In this document: positions 8,680-17,201 of the stretch, piece after piece | How the letters are laid out: the number at the start of each line of letters is the position of its first letter | Position numbering within the stretch: the first letter of the stretch is position 1 | NCBI GenBank assembly: GCA_039191215.1 | Contig: JBCCXT010000008.1 | Coordinates: 25,220 to 89,219 of the forward strand | Length of the DNA: 64,000 bases | From: HKCCE3408 sp039191215 | Lineage (GTDB): Bacteria > Pseudomonadota > Alphaproteobacteria > Rhodobacterales > Rhodobacteraceae | Reading direction: 5' to 3' | Notes under the pieces: generated by a model | Seen by the model: the letters and a program-made list of their open reading frames with translations, nothing else | Told to the model about the DNA's origin: nothing | Databases searched by the model: none | Position numbers and translations under genes: made by a program

Positions 8680-9948
8680 ATGAAAGACCTGACCGACGAT
8701 ATTGCCGCCATGATGGCGGGGCTGGGAACACGTGCACGCGCTGCGGCCGATGTTTTGGCCTATGCCGCACCGGAGCAGAAGCGCCAGGCGATCGAGGCCG
8801 CAGCCGCGGCGGTTGAGGCCAATCGCGCGCCCCTTCTGGAAGCCAACGCAAAAGATATGGCTTACGGCGAGGAAAAGGGTCTGTCGGCGGCGATGCTTGA
8901 TCGGCTGATGCTGGATGGGGAGCGGATCGCTGGCATTGCCAACGGCCTGCGCGCGGTGGCCGCCCAGCAGGACCCGGTGGGTGCGGTGCTGGCGCAATGG
9001 CAGCAGCCATCGGGCTTGGAGATCAAGCGTGTGCGCACGCCCTTGGGCGTGATCGGCGTGATCTATGAAAGCCGGCCCAATGTGACGGCCGATGCCGGAG
9101 GCCTGTGCTTGAAATCCGGCAATGCGGTGATCTTGCGCGGCGGCTCGGAAAGTTTCCATTCATCGGGCGTTTTGGCCGCGTGCTTGCGTCAGGGTTTGGA
9201 GGATGCGGGCCTGCCGGCGGACGCCGTGCAATTGGTCCCCACGCGCGACCGGGCGGCAGTCCAAGCGATGCTGTCTGCGACGGACTTCATCGATGTGATT
9301 GTGCCGCGGGGCGGCAAAGGGTTGGTCGGGCTTGTGCAAGCTGAGGCGCGGGTGCCGGTCTTCGCCCATCTGGAAGGGATCTGCCATATCTATTTGGACG
9401 CCGAAGCCGATCCGCAAAAGGCGCTTGATGTTGTCTTGAACGCCAAGACGCGGCGCACCGGCATTTGTGGCGCGGCCGAATGCTTGCTGATCCATCAAGA
9501 CATTGCCGAAACGATTGGCCAGGGTGTCGTTCGCGCGCTTCTTGATGCCGGTGTCGAGGTGCGGGGAGATGCACAGATCGCCGTAATCGACGGTGTCCGT
9601 CCGGCGGCAGCCGAGGATTGGGGCCGTGAGTTTCTTGACATGAAGATCGCCGCCAAAGTCGTTGATAACATTGACGAAGCAATGACGCATATCCGGAAGT
9701 TCGGCTCTTCCCATACCGATGCAATTGTCACCGAAGACGATGCGGCGGCGGAGGTGTTTTTTGCCCGGCTCGATAGCGCGATCTTGATGCGCAACGCCTC
9801 CACCCAGTTCGCCGATGGTGGTGAGTTTGGCATGGGCGCTGAGATCGGAATTGCCACTGGAAAGATGCATGCGCGGGGCCCGGTCGGGGCCGATCAACTG
9901 ACGTCTTTCAAATATCTGGTCACGGGCGACGGCACAGTACGACCGTAA
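8680..9948 (+). CDS. proA: Gamma-glutamyl phosphate reductase
   Basis: Second enzyme of proline synthesis, reducing glutamyl-5-phosphate to the semialdehyde with NADPH. It is 422 residues. Diagnostic segments are GVIGVIYESRPNVTADAGGLCLKSGNAVILRGG, VIVPRGGKGL, and the catalytic cysteine in TRRTGICGAAE. AGAAGGAGAGG precedes the ATG at 8680, which I prefer over the start at 8659. It follows proB in the same operon. Confidence 0.97.
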   Translation: MKDLTDDIAAMMAGLGTRARAAADVLAYAAPEQKRQAIEAAAAAVEANRAPLLEANAKDMAYGEEKGLSAAMLDRLMLDGERIAGIANGLRAVAAQQDPVGAVLAQWQQPSGLEIKRVRTPLGVIGVIYESRPNVTADAGGLCLKSGNAVILRGGSESFHSSGVLAACLRQGLEDAGLPADAVQLVPTRDRAAVQAMLSATDFIDVIVPRGGKGLVGLVQAEARVPVFAHLEGICHIYLDAEADPQKALDVVLNAKTRRTGICGAAECLLIHQDIAETIGQGVVRALLDAGVEVRGDAQIAVIDGVRPAAAEDWGREFLDMKIAAKVVDNIDEAMTHIRKFGSSHTDAIVTEDDAAAEVFFARLDSAILMRNASTQFADGGEFGMGAEIGIATGKMHARGPVGADQLTSFKYLVTGDGTVRP

Positions 9949-10056
9949 AAAAGCAGCGGCGGAACCCGGCGCCTCGGGCCCCCTTTGGGCGCCGTCGTTG
10001 CCGCGTGCTGCCGCGAAACACTTGATCGGCTTGGTCTGATTGGGGAGAGGACGGCG

Positions 10057-11247
10057 ATGAAGAAGAATACAACACCTGATACGTTGATCCGGCGTATGCC
10101 GCTGCAGGGTGGCGTCAGTGCGCCTGTTGCGACGCCTATCCAGCCTTCTGTTGTGTATGCCTCGCCCTCGATCGCTGATCTGCATGCGCAATATGACGGG
10201 CGCGTGCAGGGCTATACCTATGCCCGCGAAGGCCATCCCAATGCCGACCAACTGGCCGCGCGCATTGACCAACTTGAGGCCGGGCAGGGCGGGATGATCG
10301 TGGGCTCCGGCATGGCTGCTGTTACGGCGGCATTGATGGGGCTGTTATCGGCCGGTGATCACGTGATTGGCAGCGATCAGCTTTACGGCCGATCTTTGCG
10401 GCTGATGAACCAGGACCTTGCCCGGTTTGGGATTGCAACGAGCGTTGTTGATGCAAGCGCGGCGGAAAACATCGCATCCGCTTTGCGGCCCGAAACACGG
10501 ATGATCCTGATTGAGGTTGTCGCCAATCCGACCTTGCGGATCGCAGATCTCGAAGGCATCGCAGCACTTGCCAAAGATCGCGGGATCATCTTGGCGGTCG
10601 ATAATACATTTGCCACGCCGCGCAGTCTTCGCCCGCTGGAATTTGGCGCAGATATCGTCATCCACTCGGTTACCAAACTGTTGGCCGGCCATGCCGATGT
10701 CACCCTTGGCTATGTGATGGCACGCGACGCGCAACACCGCAAAGCGATTTACGATTTTGCGACAACAACCGGACTTACGCCCAGCCCCTATGAATGCTGG
10801 TTGGCCGAACGCGGGCTCTTCACCTTCGATTTGCGCTTTGACCGCGCCGAGGAAACGGCCCGTGATCTGGCCAATTTCCTGGGCAACCATCCCGCGGTAT
10901 CTCGTGTCTTGTATCCCGGCCGCGACGACCACCCGGATCGCGCGCGCGCGGCCCATCTGCTGGCTGGGCGCGACGGCAATATGGTTTCATTTGAAATTCA
11001 GGGGGGAGAGCCGGCAGCCGAGCGCTTCGTGGCAGCAGCGCCCGGTCTGGTCTTTGCGCCAACACTGGGTGATGTCGCGACCACCTTGTCGCATCCGGCA
11101 TCCTCGTCCCATCGCGCGATGAGCGCCGATGCCCGCGCCACTTTGGGCATCAGTGATGGCTTCTTCCGCGTCTCTGTCGGGATAGAAGGGCTCGACATGC
11201 TCGAGCGTGAATTTTCAGCAGGCCTGGCCGCGGCACATGGCGGCTAA
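10057..11247 (+). CDS. Cys/Met-metabolism PLP-dependent enzyme (cystathionine/methionine gamma-lyase type)
   Basis: A 396-residue fold-type I PLP enzyme of the trans-sulfuration family. YTYAREGHPNADQLAARIDQLE and GSGMAAVTAALMGLLSAGDHVI form the cofactor-binding N-terminal part. AVDNTFATP holds the PLP-binding Asp. HSVTKLLAGHADVTLG holds the Schiff-base Lys. The tail VSVGIEGLDMLEREF is standard. Sequence alone does not separate cystathionine gamma-synthase, cystathionine lyase and methionine gamma-lyase. The frame opens at 9985, but a GGGGAGAGG site points to ATG 10057. It is 108 bp behind proA and may have its own promoter. Confidence 0.88.
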   Translation: MKKNTTPDTLIRRMPLQGGVSAPVATPIQPSVVYASPSIADLHAQYDGRVQGYTYAREGHPNADQLAARIDQLEAGQGGMIVGSGMAAVTAALMGLLSAGDHVIGSDQLYGRSLRLMNQDLARFGIATSVVDASAAENIASALRPETRMILIEVVANPTLRIADLEGIAALAKDRGIILAVDNTFATPRSLRPLEFGADIVIHSVTKLLAGHADVTLGYVMARDAQHRKAIYDFATTTGLTPSPYECWLAERGLFTFDLRFDRAEETARDLANFLGNHPAVSRVLYPGRDDHPDRARAAHLLAGRDGNMVSFEIQGGEPAAERFVAAAPGLVFAPTLGDVATTLSHPASSSHRAMSADARATLGISDGFFRVSVGIEGLDMLEREFSAGLAAAHGG

Positions 11248-11636
11248 ACCGCGCGCAACCGTGGCGCCCCGCCCATCACGACGATATCAAAGTCGAGACT
11301 GGGTGCGTGATGCGCTATGTCGTTGTGGATGACAGATGGGTTTGTTACTGGCCGGGTGATGGCCAGGTAGCGCCCCGCAAAACCGTGTTCCTGTAACAAC
11401 ACGGCAAGGTCGAACGCATCAATGCAGCCGGAAAAGACAGGTGATATGATGATGTCGGGCGCGTGCGGATCAGCCAAGTCCAGGGCGCGCAAGCTTGTAT
11501 CTGTGTGGGTTTCGACCCAATCCTCGTCTCTCACCATATGCGGCGGGATGGCCCCAAAGGCAGAACCCTCGAAGCCAACGGCCACGACGCGCCGCGGGCG
11601 CGCGCTTTGAAGGGGGTGGAGGCTTGTATCTAACAT
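11244..11636 (-). CDS. Hypothetical protein
   Basis: A 130-residue soluble protein I cannot assign. It begins RRVVAVGFEGSAFGAIPPHMV and contains alternating hydrophobic strands and helices (DIIISPVFSGCIDAFDLAVLLQEHGFAGRYLAITRPV, DFDIVVMGGAP), which suggests an alpha/beta (receiver-like or Rossmann-like) fold. I do not see a convincing phosphoacceptor arrangement. Its stop overlaps the convergent PLP enzyme's stop by four bases. Confidence 0.65.
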   Translation of the reverse strand: MLDTSLHPLQSARPRRVVAVGFEGSAFGAIPPHMVRDEDWVETHTDTSLRALDLADPHAPDIIISPVFSGCIDAFDLAVLLQEHGFAGRYLAITRPVTNPSVIHNDIAHHAPSLDFDIVVMGGAPRLRAV

Positions 11637-11765
11637 TAGTAGCTTCGGACAAGGAACACCGTATGTACTGGACCGTTTGGTTCGAAAGCAACGATGATAT
11701 CTTTTATTAGGCTCAAAGTTTCGCGTTAATCGGTAAAAACTATCGAGTGAAGACTATCAAAAGGT

Positions 11766-11796
11766 GCAGGCCTCGACGGTAAATGTAGCGGCCTGC
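11766..11796 (+). repeat. Inverted repeat in front of sensor kinase gene
   Basis: A perfect 7-bp inverted repeat (GCAGGCC at 11766-11772, GGCCTGC at 11790-11796) lies about 20 bp before the kinase start codon. It could be a leader hairpin or a regulator site; nothing more can be said from sequence. Confidence 0.35.
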
Positions 11797-11816
11797 CCGT
11801 AGATCATGAGAACATA

Positions 11817-12851
11817 ATGGACGAAGTGGCGATCTCAACGCTGGTGAACGCGGTGCCGTCACCGATGCTTTTTCTTGACCAAACCGGTGCGGTCGGTGCG
11901 GCCAATACGGCGGCGAATTCGCTGTTTGGGGATTGGATTTTGCGGCGCAACCATGTGGCCGTTCTGCGCCAACCCGCTTTGCTGGCTTTGATAGAGGCGA
12001 CCTATGCCGGCGGGCCTGGCGGAGAGGCGCGGTACGTGCAGTCAGGGCAGGCGGGCCAAACGGTCTTTCGCGTGCAGGTCAGCGTTCTGGAGGCAAATTT
12101 GGGCCTGCTTTTGCATTTCAGCGATATCACGCATCTGCGCGAAGCCGCAGAGATGCGCCGTGATTTTGTCGCCAATGTCAGCCATGAATTGCGCACGCCG
12201 CTGACCGCGATCCTGGGCTTCATTGAAACGCTGCGTGGCCCGGCGCAATCCGACGCAACCGCGCGGGAGCGGTTTTTGGCCATCATGAACGACGAGGCGC
12301 GGCGGATGAACCGGATCGTATCCGATCTTTTGTCGCTCAGCCGGGTCGAAGGCGAAGAGCGCATTCAGCCGAATGATGAAGTGGCCTTGAACGAGATCGT
12401 GAACAGCGTTGTGGCGGCACTTAGGTTGCAAGCCGATGAGGCGGGCACCGTGATCGCGGTCGACGGCGCCGACAGAACGGTTCTGGTGCGCGGCGACAAA
12501 GACCAGCTCATGCAGGTGGTCATGAACCTTGTTGAAAACGCGTTGAAATATGGCGGACCGGATGGGCATGTAAGCCTGCGGCTTAGCGAAAGCGTTGCCG
12601 GTGGTGCGTTAAAGGGCCCCATCGCTCGGCTTGAAGTGATCGACCGTGGCGAGGGTATTGAGCCGTCCCACATCCCGCGCCTGACGGAGCGATTTTACCG
12701 CGTTGATGCCCATCGAAGCCGCCAGATGGGCGGCACCGGCCTCGGCCTTGCCATCGTCAAACATATCGTCAACCGCCATCGGGGGCGGTTAAAGATCCAA
12801 AGCGAATTGGGCAAAGGAACAACCTTTATTGTAACCTTGCCCAAAGAATAG
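11817..12851 (+). CDS. PhoR-like sensor histidine kinase
   Basis: A 344-residue histidine kinase. Residues 1 to about 110 are a PAS-like sensor (LVNAVPSPMLFLDQTGAVGAANTAANSLFG). The dimerisation H-box is FVANVSHELRTPLTAILGFIETL near residue 125. The ATPase domain has an N box (NLVENALKYGG), a G1 box (VIDRGEGI), an F box region (LTERFYRVD) and a G2 box (GGTGLGLAIVKHIV). No transmembrane helix is apparent, so it is probably cytosolic. The layout resembles alphaproteobacterial PhoR, but neither phoB nor pst genes are adjacent, so I do not give it the symbol. Confidence 0.85.
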   Translation: MDEVAISTLVNAVPSPMLFLDQTGAVGAANTAANSLFGDWILRRNHVAVLRQPALLALIEATYAGGPGGEARYVQSGQAGQTVFRVQVSVLEANLGLLLHFSDITHLREAAEMRRDFVANVSHELRTPLTAILGFIETLRGPAQSDATARERFLAIMNDEARRMNRIVSDLLSLSRVEGEERIQPNDEVALNEIVNSVVAALRLQADEAGTVIAVDGADRTVLVRGDKDQLMQVVMNLVENALKYGGPDGHVSLRLSESVAGGALKGPIARLEVIDRGEGIEPSHIPRLTERFYRVDAHRSRQMGGTGLGLAIVKHIVNRHRGRLKIQSELGKGTTFIVTLPKE

Positions 12852-13067
12852 CGTAGGGCGAATTGTTCCGACCGCACCGTACGGGGTTTGGGCTGGCTGC
12901 GTACTGGCTGCTTTGGGGAACACCATCAAATCTGCGGAAAGTGGTGCAGTTCGGTGGCATTGAGTGAGGTCAATCTTTTGAACACGTTGCAGAATTATGC
13001 GGAGAACCGTTCGTCACTTGGTGGCGCGGCGGATGAGGAAAATCGCCCGTGAGCGAAGCAAATCATC

Positions 13068-13769
13068 ATGTCAGATAAGCAAATGCTTAGATCAGCTTGT
13101 GCGGAAATGACCGCCTATATCGCTGTTTTGCTTACAAAAAACTCCTTCCATCCAAAACATGTCGCTCAAGCTGGAGACATAATTTCGGGCTGGTCGATCT
13201 CCGTATCAGAAGACGGCGCCTATTTACTGACGCATGAGCTCAACTTGGCCGGTTCGATTGGCGGCCACAAATACGCGCTCAGCAAGCCAACGGATGGCTA
13301 CGCCGCGCATTTTGCTTCCGGTCAATACGATGATCGCTTCGACAGGATTTTCCAAGCGTATGTGGGTTTTATTGAATGGAACCAGGACGTTCCGACAACA
13401 CGCGCCTGGTTCGCCCCGCCACAGAAACAGAGCCACATTTTGAAGGCTCTGGCAGAAATGGGTTTTCTCGACGTCGACAATACTGACATGAAATGGACTG
13501 ACCAAGCTGGCGACGCCATGATCTTGGCAGGCGCTTGGACTTCTGATCTGCAATCACACCAGGAAATCGCAGAATGGGAGCGTGAAAAAGAAGCGCGTCG
13601 GATCGCCAAGAGCCTGCCAAGCGATTTGGTTTTCCTTGCGATGAACAACCCCAGGGCCGCATTTGTTCAACTTCACAAGCGGTTGAGTGGTGACGCATGG
13701 CATCAGATGGCGGACAAAAGGCTCATCGACCGAGTCATCGAATTGATCCAAGCAAAGAACTCAAACTGA
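13068..13769 (+). CDS. Hypothetical protein
   Basis: A 233-residue soluble protein I do not recognise. The N-terminal two thirds read like a small alpha/beta domain (SGWSISVSEDGAYLLTHELNLAGSIGGHKYALSKPTDGYAAHF). The last third is a charged helix (HQEIAEWEREKEARRIAKSLPSDLVFLAMNNPRAAFVQLHKRL). Base composition is visibly AT-richer than in neighbouring genes and codon choice is looser, so recent acquisition is possible. It has no operon partner; the next gene is the LuxR solo 330 bp downstream. Confidence 0.7.
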   Translation: MSDKQMLRSACAEMTAYIAVLLTKNSFHPKHVAQAGDIISGWSISVSEDGAYLLTHELNLAGSIGGHKYALSKPTDGYAAHFASGQYDDRFDRIFQAYVGFIEWNQDVPTTRAWFAPPQKQSHILKALAEMGFLDVDNTDMKWTDQAGDAMILAGAWTSDLQSHQEIAEWEREKEARRIAKSLPSDLVFLAMNNPRAAFVQLHKRLSGDAWHQMADKRLIDRVIELIQAKNSN

Positions 13770-13803
13770 GGCGGCGACGGCTATGCTTTGCGTGGAACAG
13801 TTT

Positions 13804-13860
13804 GGGCTAAGTCTCTGCAAACGTGGATTAAGGCCATGGGTAAGGGCGACACTTTAGCCC
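13804..13860 (+). repeat. Inverted repeat downstream of hypothetical gene
   Basis: GGGCTAA (13804-13810) is repeated inverted as TTAGCCC (13854-13860) with a 43-base gap, 34 bp past the stop of the hypothetical gene. It could be a weak 3' hairpin; there is no U-tract. Confidence 0.3.
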
Positions 13861-13932
13861 GGATGCTGCGATCTGGATTTCCGCTAATCATGATTATGTA
13901 AACCGCTATACTGGCCAGGTTTAAGAACGTAA

Positions 13933-14091
13933 ACGCCGTGCTGCGGCGTCGTGTCTCTCAGATTTGTAACAACTGAAACGAGAACACGCTTGACCTGTAA
14001 CCGGCGGCGCAGAACAATCTGATCACCAGGTCAAATCCTTTTCTGAGATTTCAGTTTCACGGGCCGGTTCGGTCCCTGCAGCGAACGGAGG
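13933..14091 (+). promoter_or_regulatory. Structured leader region of LuxR-type gene
   Basis: Several dyads are packed in front of the LuxR gene. Hairpin 1 is ACGCCG/CGGCGT (13933-13938/13944-13949). The outer helix is AACTGAAA/TTTCAGTT (13971-13978/14049-14056). Nested exactly inside it is TTGACCTG/CAGGTCAA (13990-13997/14027-14034). Last comes GGGCCG..CGGTCCC (14061-14076, one bulge), which ends 10 bases before the ribosome site GGAGG at 14087-14091. A TATACT hexamer near 13908 could be the -10 of a promoter giving a leader of roughly 180 nt. The dyads are directly seen; a regulatory RNA role is inference. Confidence 0.45.
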
Positions 14092-14099
14092 CGCTGTGG

Positions 14100-14855
14100 A
14101 TGAAGACACTTAAGCCCTACTTAGCCACGCGCAGTGTCGACGAACTCTGGCGCCACCATACCGCCGTCATGGCGGAGTATGGCTTTGACCGTTTGTTCTA
14201 TGCCTATTCCGCTTTTCGGCGCAAAGGCACGTTTGGTGATCCCGATGATGCACTTGTCCTGACTAATCATGATCCGCAATACGTAGAGGCCTTTGTGAAT
14301 AAAGGGCTTTTCCGTGCGGGTCCGATGATGAACTGGGCTAACGAAAATGTTGGTGCAATGTCTTGGGGCGTGGTGCACGACGTCTTGTCGAGTTGTTCGA
14401 TGAATGAAGCGCAGCGCACGGTGTTGGCGCTCAACCGCCGCTACGGGCTGAACGCCGGTTATACAATCAGCTTTCCGATGGCCAAGAAGCATTCCAGCGC
14501 CGGCATCGGCCTGACCGCGCGTGCAGACATGACGCAACGCGACGTCGACACGCTTTGGGTGAAGCATGGTGAAGCGATCGAAGTGCTGAACCATGTCGCA
14601 CATTTATGCATTACGCAGCTACCCGCGACCGGTCAAAGTCGTGTGCTGACGCGTCGGCAAACGGAAGTTCTGGAATTTGTCGCCGACGGCAAGACAATCC
14701 AAGATATCGCTCTGATTCTGGAACGTAATGCGGCGACAGTTGAAAAACATCTTCGCGGCGCACGCGACACATTGGGTGTAGAAACGACCGCGCAAGCCGT
14801 GCGTAAGGCTTCGGTTTTAAACCAGATTTTTCTGCTTGAGCCGGAACGGGCCTGA
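14100..14855 (+). CDS. LuxR-family quorum-sensing-type regulator (solo)
   Basis: A 251-residue regulator. The N-terminal part (about 20-170) is an autoinducer-binding domain (DRLFYAYSAFRR, ANENVGAMSWGVVHD, GYTISFPMA). The C-terminal part is a GerE-type helix-turn-helix (LTRRQTEVLEFVADGKTIQDIALILERNAATVEKHLRGARDTLGVETTAQAV, about 184-240). GGAGG lies eight bases before the ATG. No luxI-type synthase lies in the window, so it is a solo here; it may sense signals made elsewhere in the genome, from other cells, or a non-AHL ligand. It is preceded by an unusually structured leader. Confidence 0.9.
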   Translation: MKTLKPYLATRSVDELWRHHTAVMAEYGFDRLFYAYSAFRRKGTFGDPDDALVLTNHDPQYVEAFVNKGLFRAGPMMNWANENVGAMSWGVVHDVLSSCSMNEAQRTVLALNRRYGLNAGYTISFPMAKKHSSAGIGLTARADMTQRDVDTLWVKHGEAIEVLNHVAHLCITQLPATGQSRVLTRRQTEVLEFVADGKTIQDIALILERNAATVEKHLRGARDTLGVETTAQAVRKASVLNQIFLLEPERA

Positions 14856-15091
14856 CCCCTTCACCACGCTGGATTTTACCGAAAGGTAAGGTTTTCCCGA
14901 CTTTTCAATTTGAATAAACTGACGCAAGGTCAGGTTGTTCCGTGAGTGATGGCTAATTTCAGCCAGGAGCATCGGGGAAGCGGGCCAATTTTCGGCAGCG
15001 CCCCCGTCTCATACGAGCCGATATCAAAAATATCTGTTCGGCTCTTGTGTCGGTGCGTCCCCATCTTGTGCCGGCTGATGGAGCACAAAGT
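14856..15091. other. Intergenic region behind LuxR gene
   Basis: A small hairpin with a GAAA loop (TTACC/GGTAA, 14876-14889) followed by GGTTTTCC may be a weak terminator of the LuxR gene. A second short dyad, CTGAC-GCAAG-GTCAG, lies at 14919-14933. The plus-strand frame at 14946-15284 runs over the end of tsf and is not credible. Confidence 0.35.
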
Positions 15092-15122
15092 GCGGCGCTG
15101 CCACGTCCCTGGGCAGCGCCGC
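15092..15122 (-). terminator. Terminator hairpin downstream of tsf
   Basis: A perfect 11-bp GC-rich stem (15092-15102 with 15112-15122) with a 9-base loop lies 34 bp past the tsf stop on the minus strand. The T-run is weak on both sides (ACTTTGTG on minus, TTCGTTTTG on plus), so it may serve the convergent LuxR transcript too. Confidence 0.65.
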
Positions 15123-15155
15123 TTCGTTTTGAAACCAAGGGCTTACAGATCGAAC

Positions 15156-16037
15156 TTAATGTCCGGATGCTTTTGCGACTTCAGCAGCGAAGTCCTCTTT
15201 TTCGACCTCGATCCCCTCGCCCACTTCAAGCCGGACAAAGCCCGTGATCTCTACGCCGGCTTCCGCGGCAGCCTTGGCGACTGATAGGTCGGGATTAACG
15301 ACAAAGGCCTGATTCACGAGCGTGATCTCGGCCAGAAACTTCTTCATGCGGCCGTCGATCATCTTCTCGATCACGGCCTCTGGCTTGCCGCTTTCGCGGG
15401 CGATGTCGATTTGAACTTGGCGTTCTTTTTCGATCAGTGCGGGGTCAAGCTCGGCCTCAGTCAGTGCGGCTGGACGTGGGTCGGCGGCCGCGACATGCAT
15501 GGCAACCTGGCGCGCGAACCCCTCATCGTTGCCGTTAAAAGCTACCAGAACGCCAATTTTGCCCATGCCAGGGGCGGCGGCGTTGTGCACGTAGCTGACG
15601 ACATTGCCGGCCTGGACGCGTGCCATGCGGCGGACCGACATGTTTTCACCGATTGTGGCGATCTTTTCGGTCAGAACGTCCTGGACGGATTTGCCCGCCA
15701 TATCTGCGGCTAAAAGCGCATCGACATCGTCCACGCTCATTGCGCGTTCTGCGATGCCGCTGACCATATCTTGAAATTCGGAATTCTTGGCCACAAAATC
15801 GGTCTCGGAATTGACCTCAACGGCCACGCCTTTGCCACCCGCAACCGTCACGGCGACAAGGCCTTCGGCGGCCGTGCGACCAGACTTTTTTGCAGCCTTT
15901 GCAAGGCCTTTGGTGCGCAGCCAATCGGCCGCGGCATCCATGTCGCCGTCGGTTTCTGTCAGCGCCTTTTTGGCGTCCATCATGCCCGCGCCGGTCTTGT
16001 CGCGCAGCTCTTTCACCAGGCTTGCCGTAATCGCCAT
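15156..16037 (-). CDS. tsf: Elongation factor Ts
   Basis: This is the GDP/GTP exchange factor for EF-Tu. It is 293 residues and starts MAITASLVKELRDKTGAGMMDAKKALTETDGDMDAAADWLRTKG (UBA-like domain plus the TDKTGAGMMDCKKAL-type signature). It continues with VEVNSETDFVAKN and the dimerisation core. AAGGAGA precedes the ATG. It lies 69 bp behind rpsB, the usual rpsB-tsf order. Confidence 0.97.
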   Translation of the reverse strand: MAITASLVKELRDKTGAGMMDAKKALTETDGDMDAAADWLRTKGLAKAAKKSGRTAAEGLVAVTVAGGKGVAVEVNSETDFVAKNSEFQDMVSGIAERAMSVDDVDALLAADMAGKSVQDVLTEKIATIGENMSVRRMARVQAGNVVSYVHNAAAPGMGKIGVLVAFNGNDEGFARQVAMHVAAADPRPAALTEAELDPALIEKERQVQIDIARESGKPEAVIEKMIDGRMKKFLAEITLVNQAFVVNPDLSVAKAAAEAGVEITGFVRLEVGEGIEVEKEDFAAEVAKASGH

Positions 16038-16106
16038 GGCGGTCTCCTTTTCGTTTGGGTCGGCTTGGGCCAGGCTAAGCTGGCCGCTATGTCAGGTTGG
16101 TGACAC

Positions 16107-16979
16107 TCAGCTTCCAGCGCCGGCTTGGGTCTCTTCGGCCGGGGCTTCGGCAGCAGCAACAGCCGGCTCCTCGGCTGGCGCTTCCGCGGTGGGGGCTTCT
16201 GCGGCGGGGGGGTCCGCAACCGGCGCCTCGGCGACCGCTTCTTCAACCGTGCCTTCTTCGAGCGCGCCCAGATCGACGCCCGCGGTTTCCATCTGTGCGC
16301 TCATTCCGTCAAGTGCCGCACGGCTGACCAGATCGCAGTAAAGCGTGATCGCGCGGGCGGCATCGTCATTGCCGGGGATGATGTAGTCGACGCCGTCGGG
16401 CGAGCAGTTGGTATCAACGACCGCCACAACCGGGATGCCCAGCTTTTTCGCCTCGGCGATGGCCAGGTCCTCTTTCTTGACGTCGATGACAAAAAGCAGA
16501 TCGGGCAGGCCGCCCATCTCGCGGATCCCGCCAAGCGAGGCCTGCAGCTTGGACTGGTCACGCTCCATGCCAAGACGCTCTTTCTTGGTCAGGCCGTCTG
16601 CGCCCTCCTCCATCCGCTCATCGATCTGGCGCAACCGGCCGATCGAATTCGATACGGTCTTCCAGTTCGTCAGCGTGCCGCCGAGCCAGCGATGGTTCAT
16701 ATAATACTGCGCACAGCGTTCGGCGGCTTCGGCTACTGGCCGCTGTGCCTGCCGCTTTGTGCCGACAAAGAGAATACGACCGCCCTTGGCGACAGTCTCA
16801 CGTACGACCTGCAGCGCCTGATCCAGCATCGGAACGGTTTGCGTTAGATCGATAATGTGGATCCCGTTGCGATCGCCGTAAATGAATTCTCCCATACGGG
16901 GGTTCCAGCGATGCGTCTGGTGGCCAAAGTGCACGCCAGCTTCAAGCAGCTGACGCATGGAAAACTCGGGAAGCGCCAT
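16107..16979 (-). CDS. rpsB: 30S ribosomal protein S2 with acidic C-terminal tail
   Basis: A 290-residue S2 protein: MALPEFSMRQLLEAGVHFGHQTHRWNPRMGEFIYGDRNGIHIIDL, then LGGTLTNWKTV and PDLLFVIDVKKEDLAIAEAKKLGIPVVAVVDTNCSPDGVDYIIPGNDDA. After about residue 235 there is a low-complexity Ala/Glu/Pro tail of about 45 residues, longer than in enteric S2. I start at the ATG at 16979; the frame runs open to 17126 without family-like residues. It is the first gene of rpsB-tsf and divergent from the pseudouridine genes. Confidence 0.97.
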   Translation of the reverse strand: MALPEFSMRQLLEAGVHFGHQTHRWNPRMGEFIYGDRNGIHIIDLTQTVPMLDQALQVVRETVAKGGRILFVGTKRQAQRPVAEAAERCAQYYMNHRWLGGTLTNWKTVSNSIGRLRQIDERMEEGADGLTKKERLGMERDQSKLQASLGGIREMGGLPDLLFVIDVKKEDLAIAEAKKLGIPVVAVVDTNCSPDGVDYIIPGNDDAARAITLYCDLVSRAALDGMSAQMETAGVDLGALEEGTVEEAVAEAPVADPPAAEAPTAEAPAEEPAVAAAEAPAEETQAGAGS

Positions 16980-17201
16980 GCCCATTCGTCCTTTCCGGTT
17001 TGCGCCTGAGCGAAGGTTTTGAGAGCCTATGCCCCAACCGGTGGACCTGACGGGATGTCTCCCCGCATTGGCCCGCCTTCGCCTGTGAAGTGGGCGCCAG
17101 TTACGGCAGATCGTGCGGCGATGCAAGCCCCCGGTTCGAAAGCGCCATATCTAGTCGGATGTGTTATTTACCCATGGGCCGGTTATGGCTAACTCCAATG
17201 G

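Noticed and set aside
9949..10056. GC-rich hairpin after proA as a terminator
   Set aside because: GGCGCC repeats can pair, but the T-rich tract is on the wrong side and too far from the stem; not convincing.
13990..14034. Classical lux box upstream of the LuxR solo
   Set aside because: ACCTG and CAGGT half sites are present but separated by 29 bases; a lux box is about 20 bp in total, so the claim is not supported.
14946..15284. Plus-strand frame of 112 codons after the LuxR gene
   Set aside because: It runs across the tsf terminator hairpin and into the tsf coding region on the other strand; no protein-like features.
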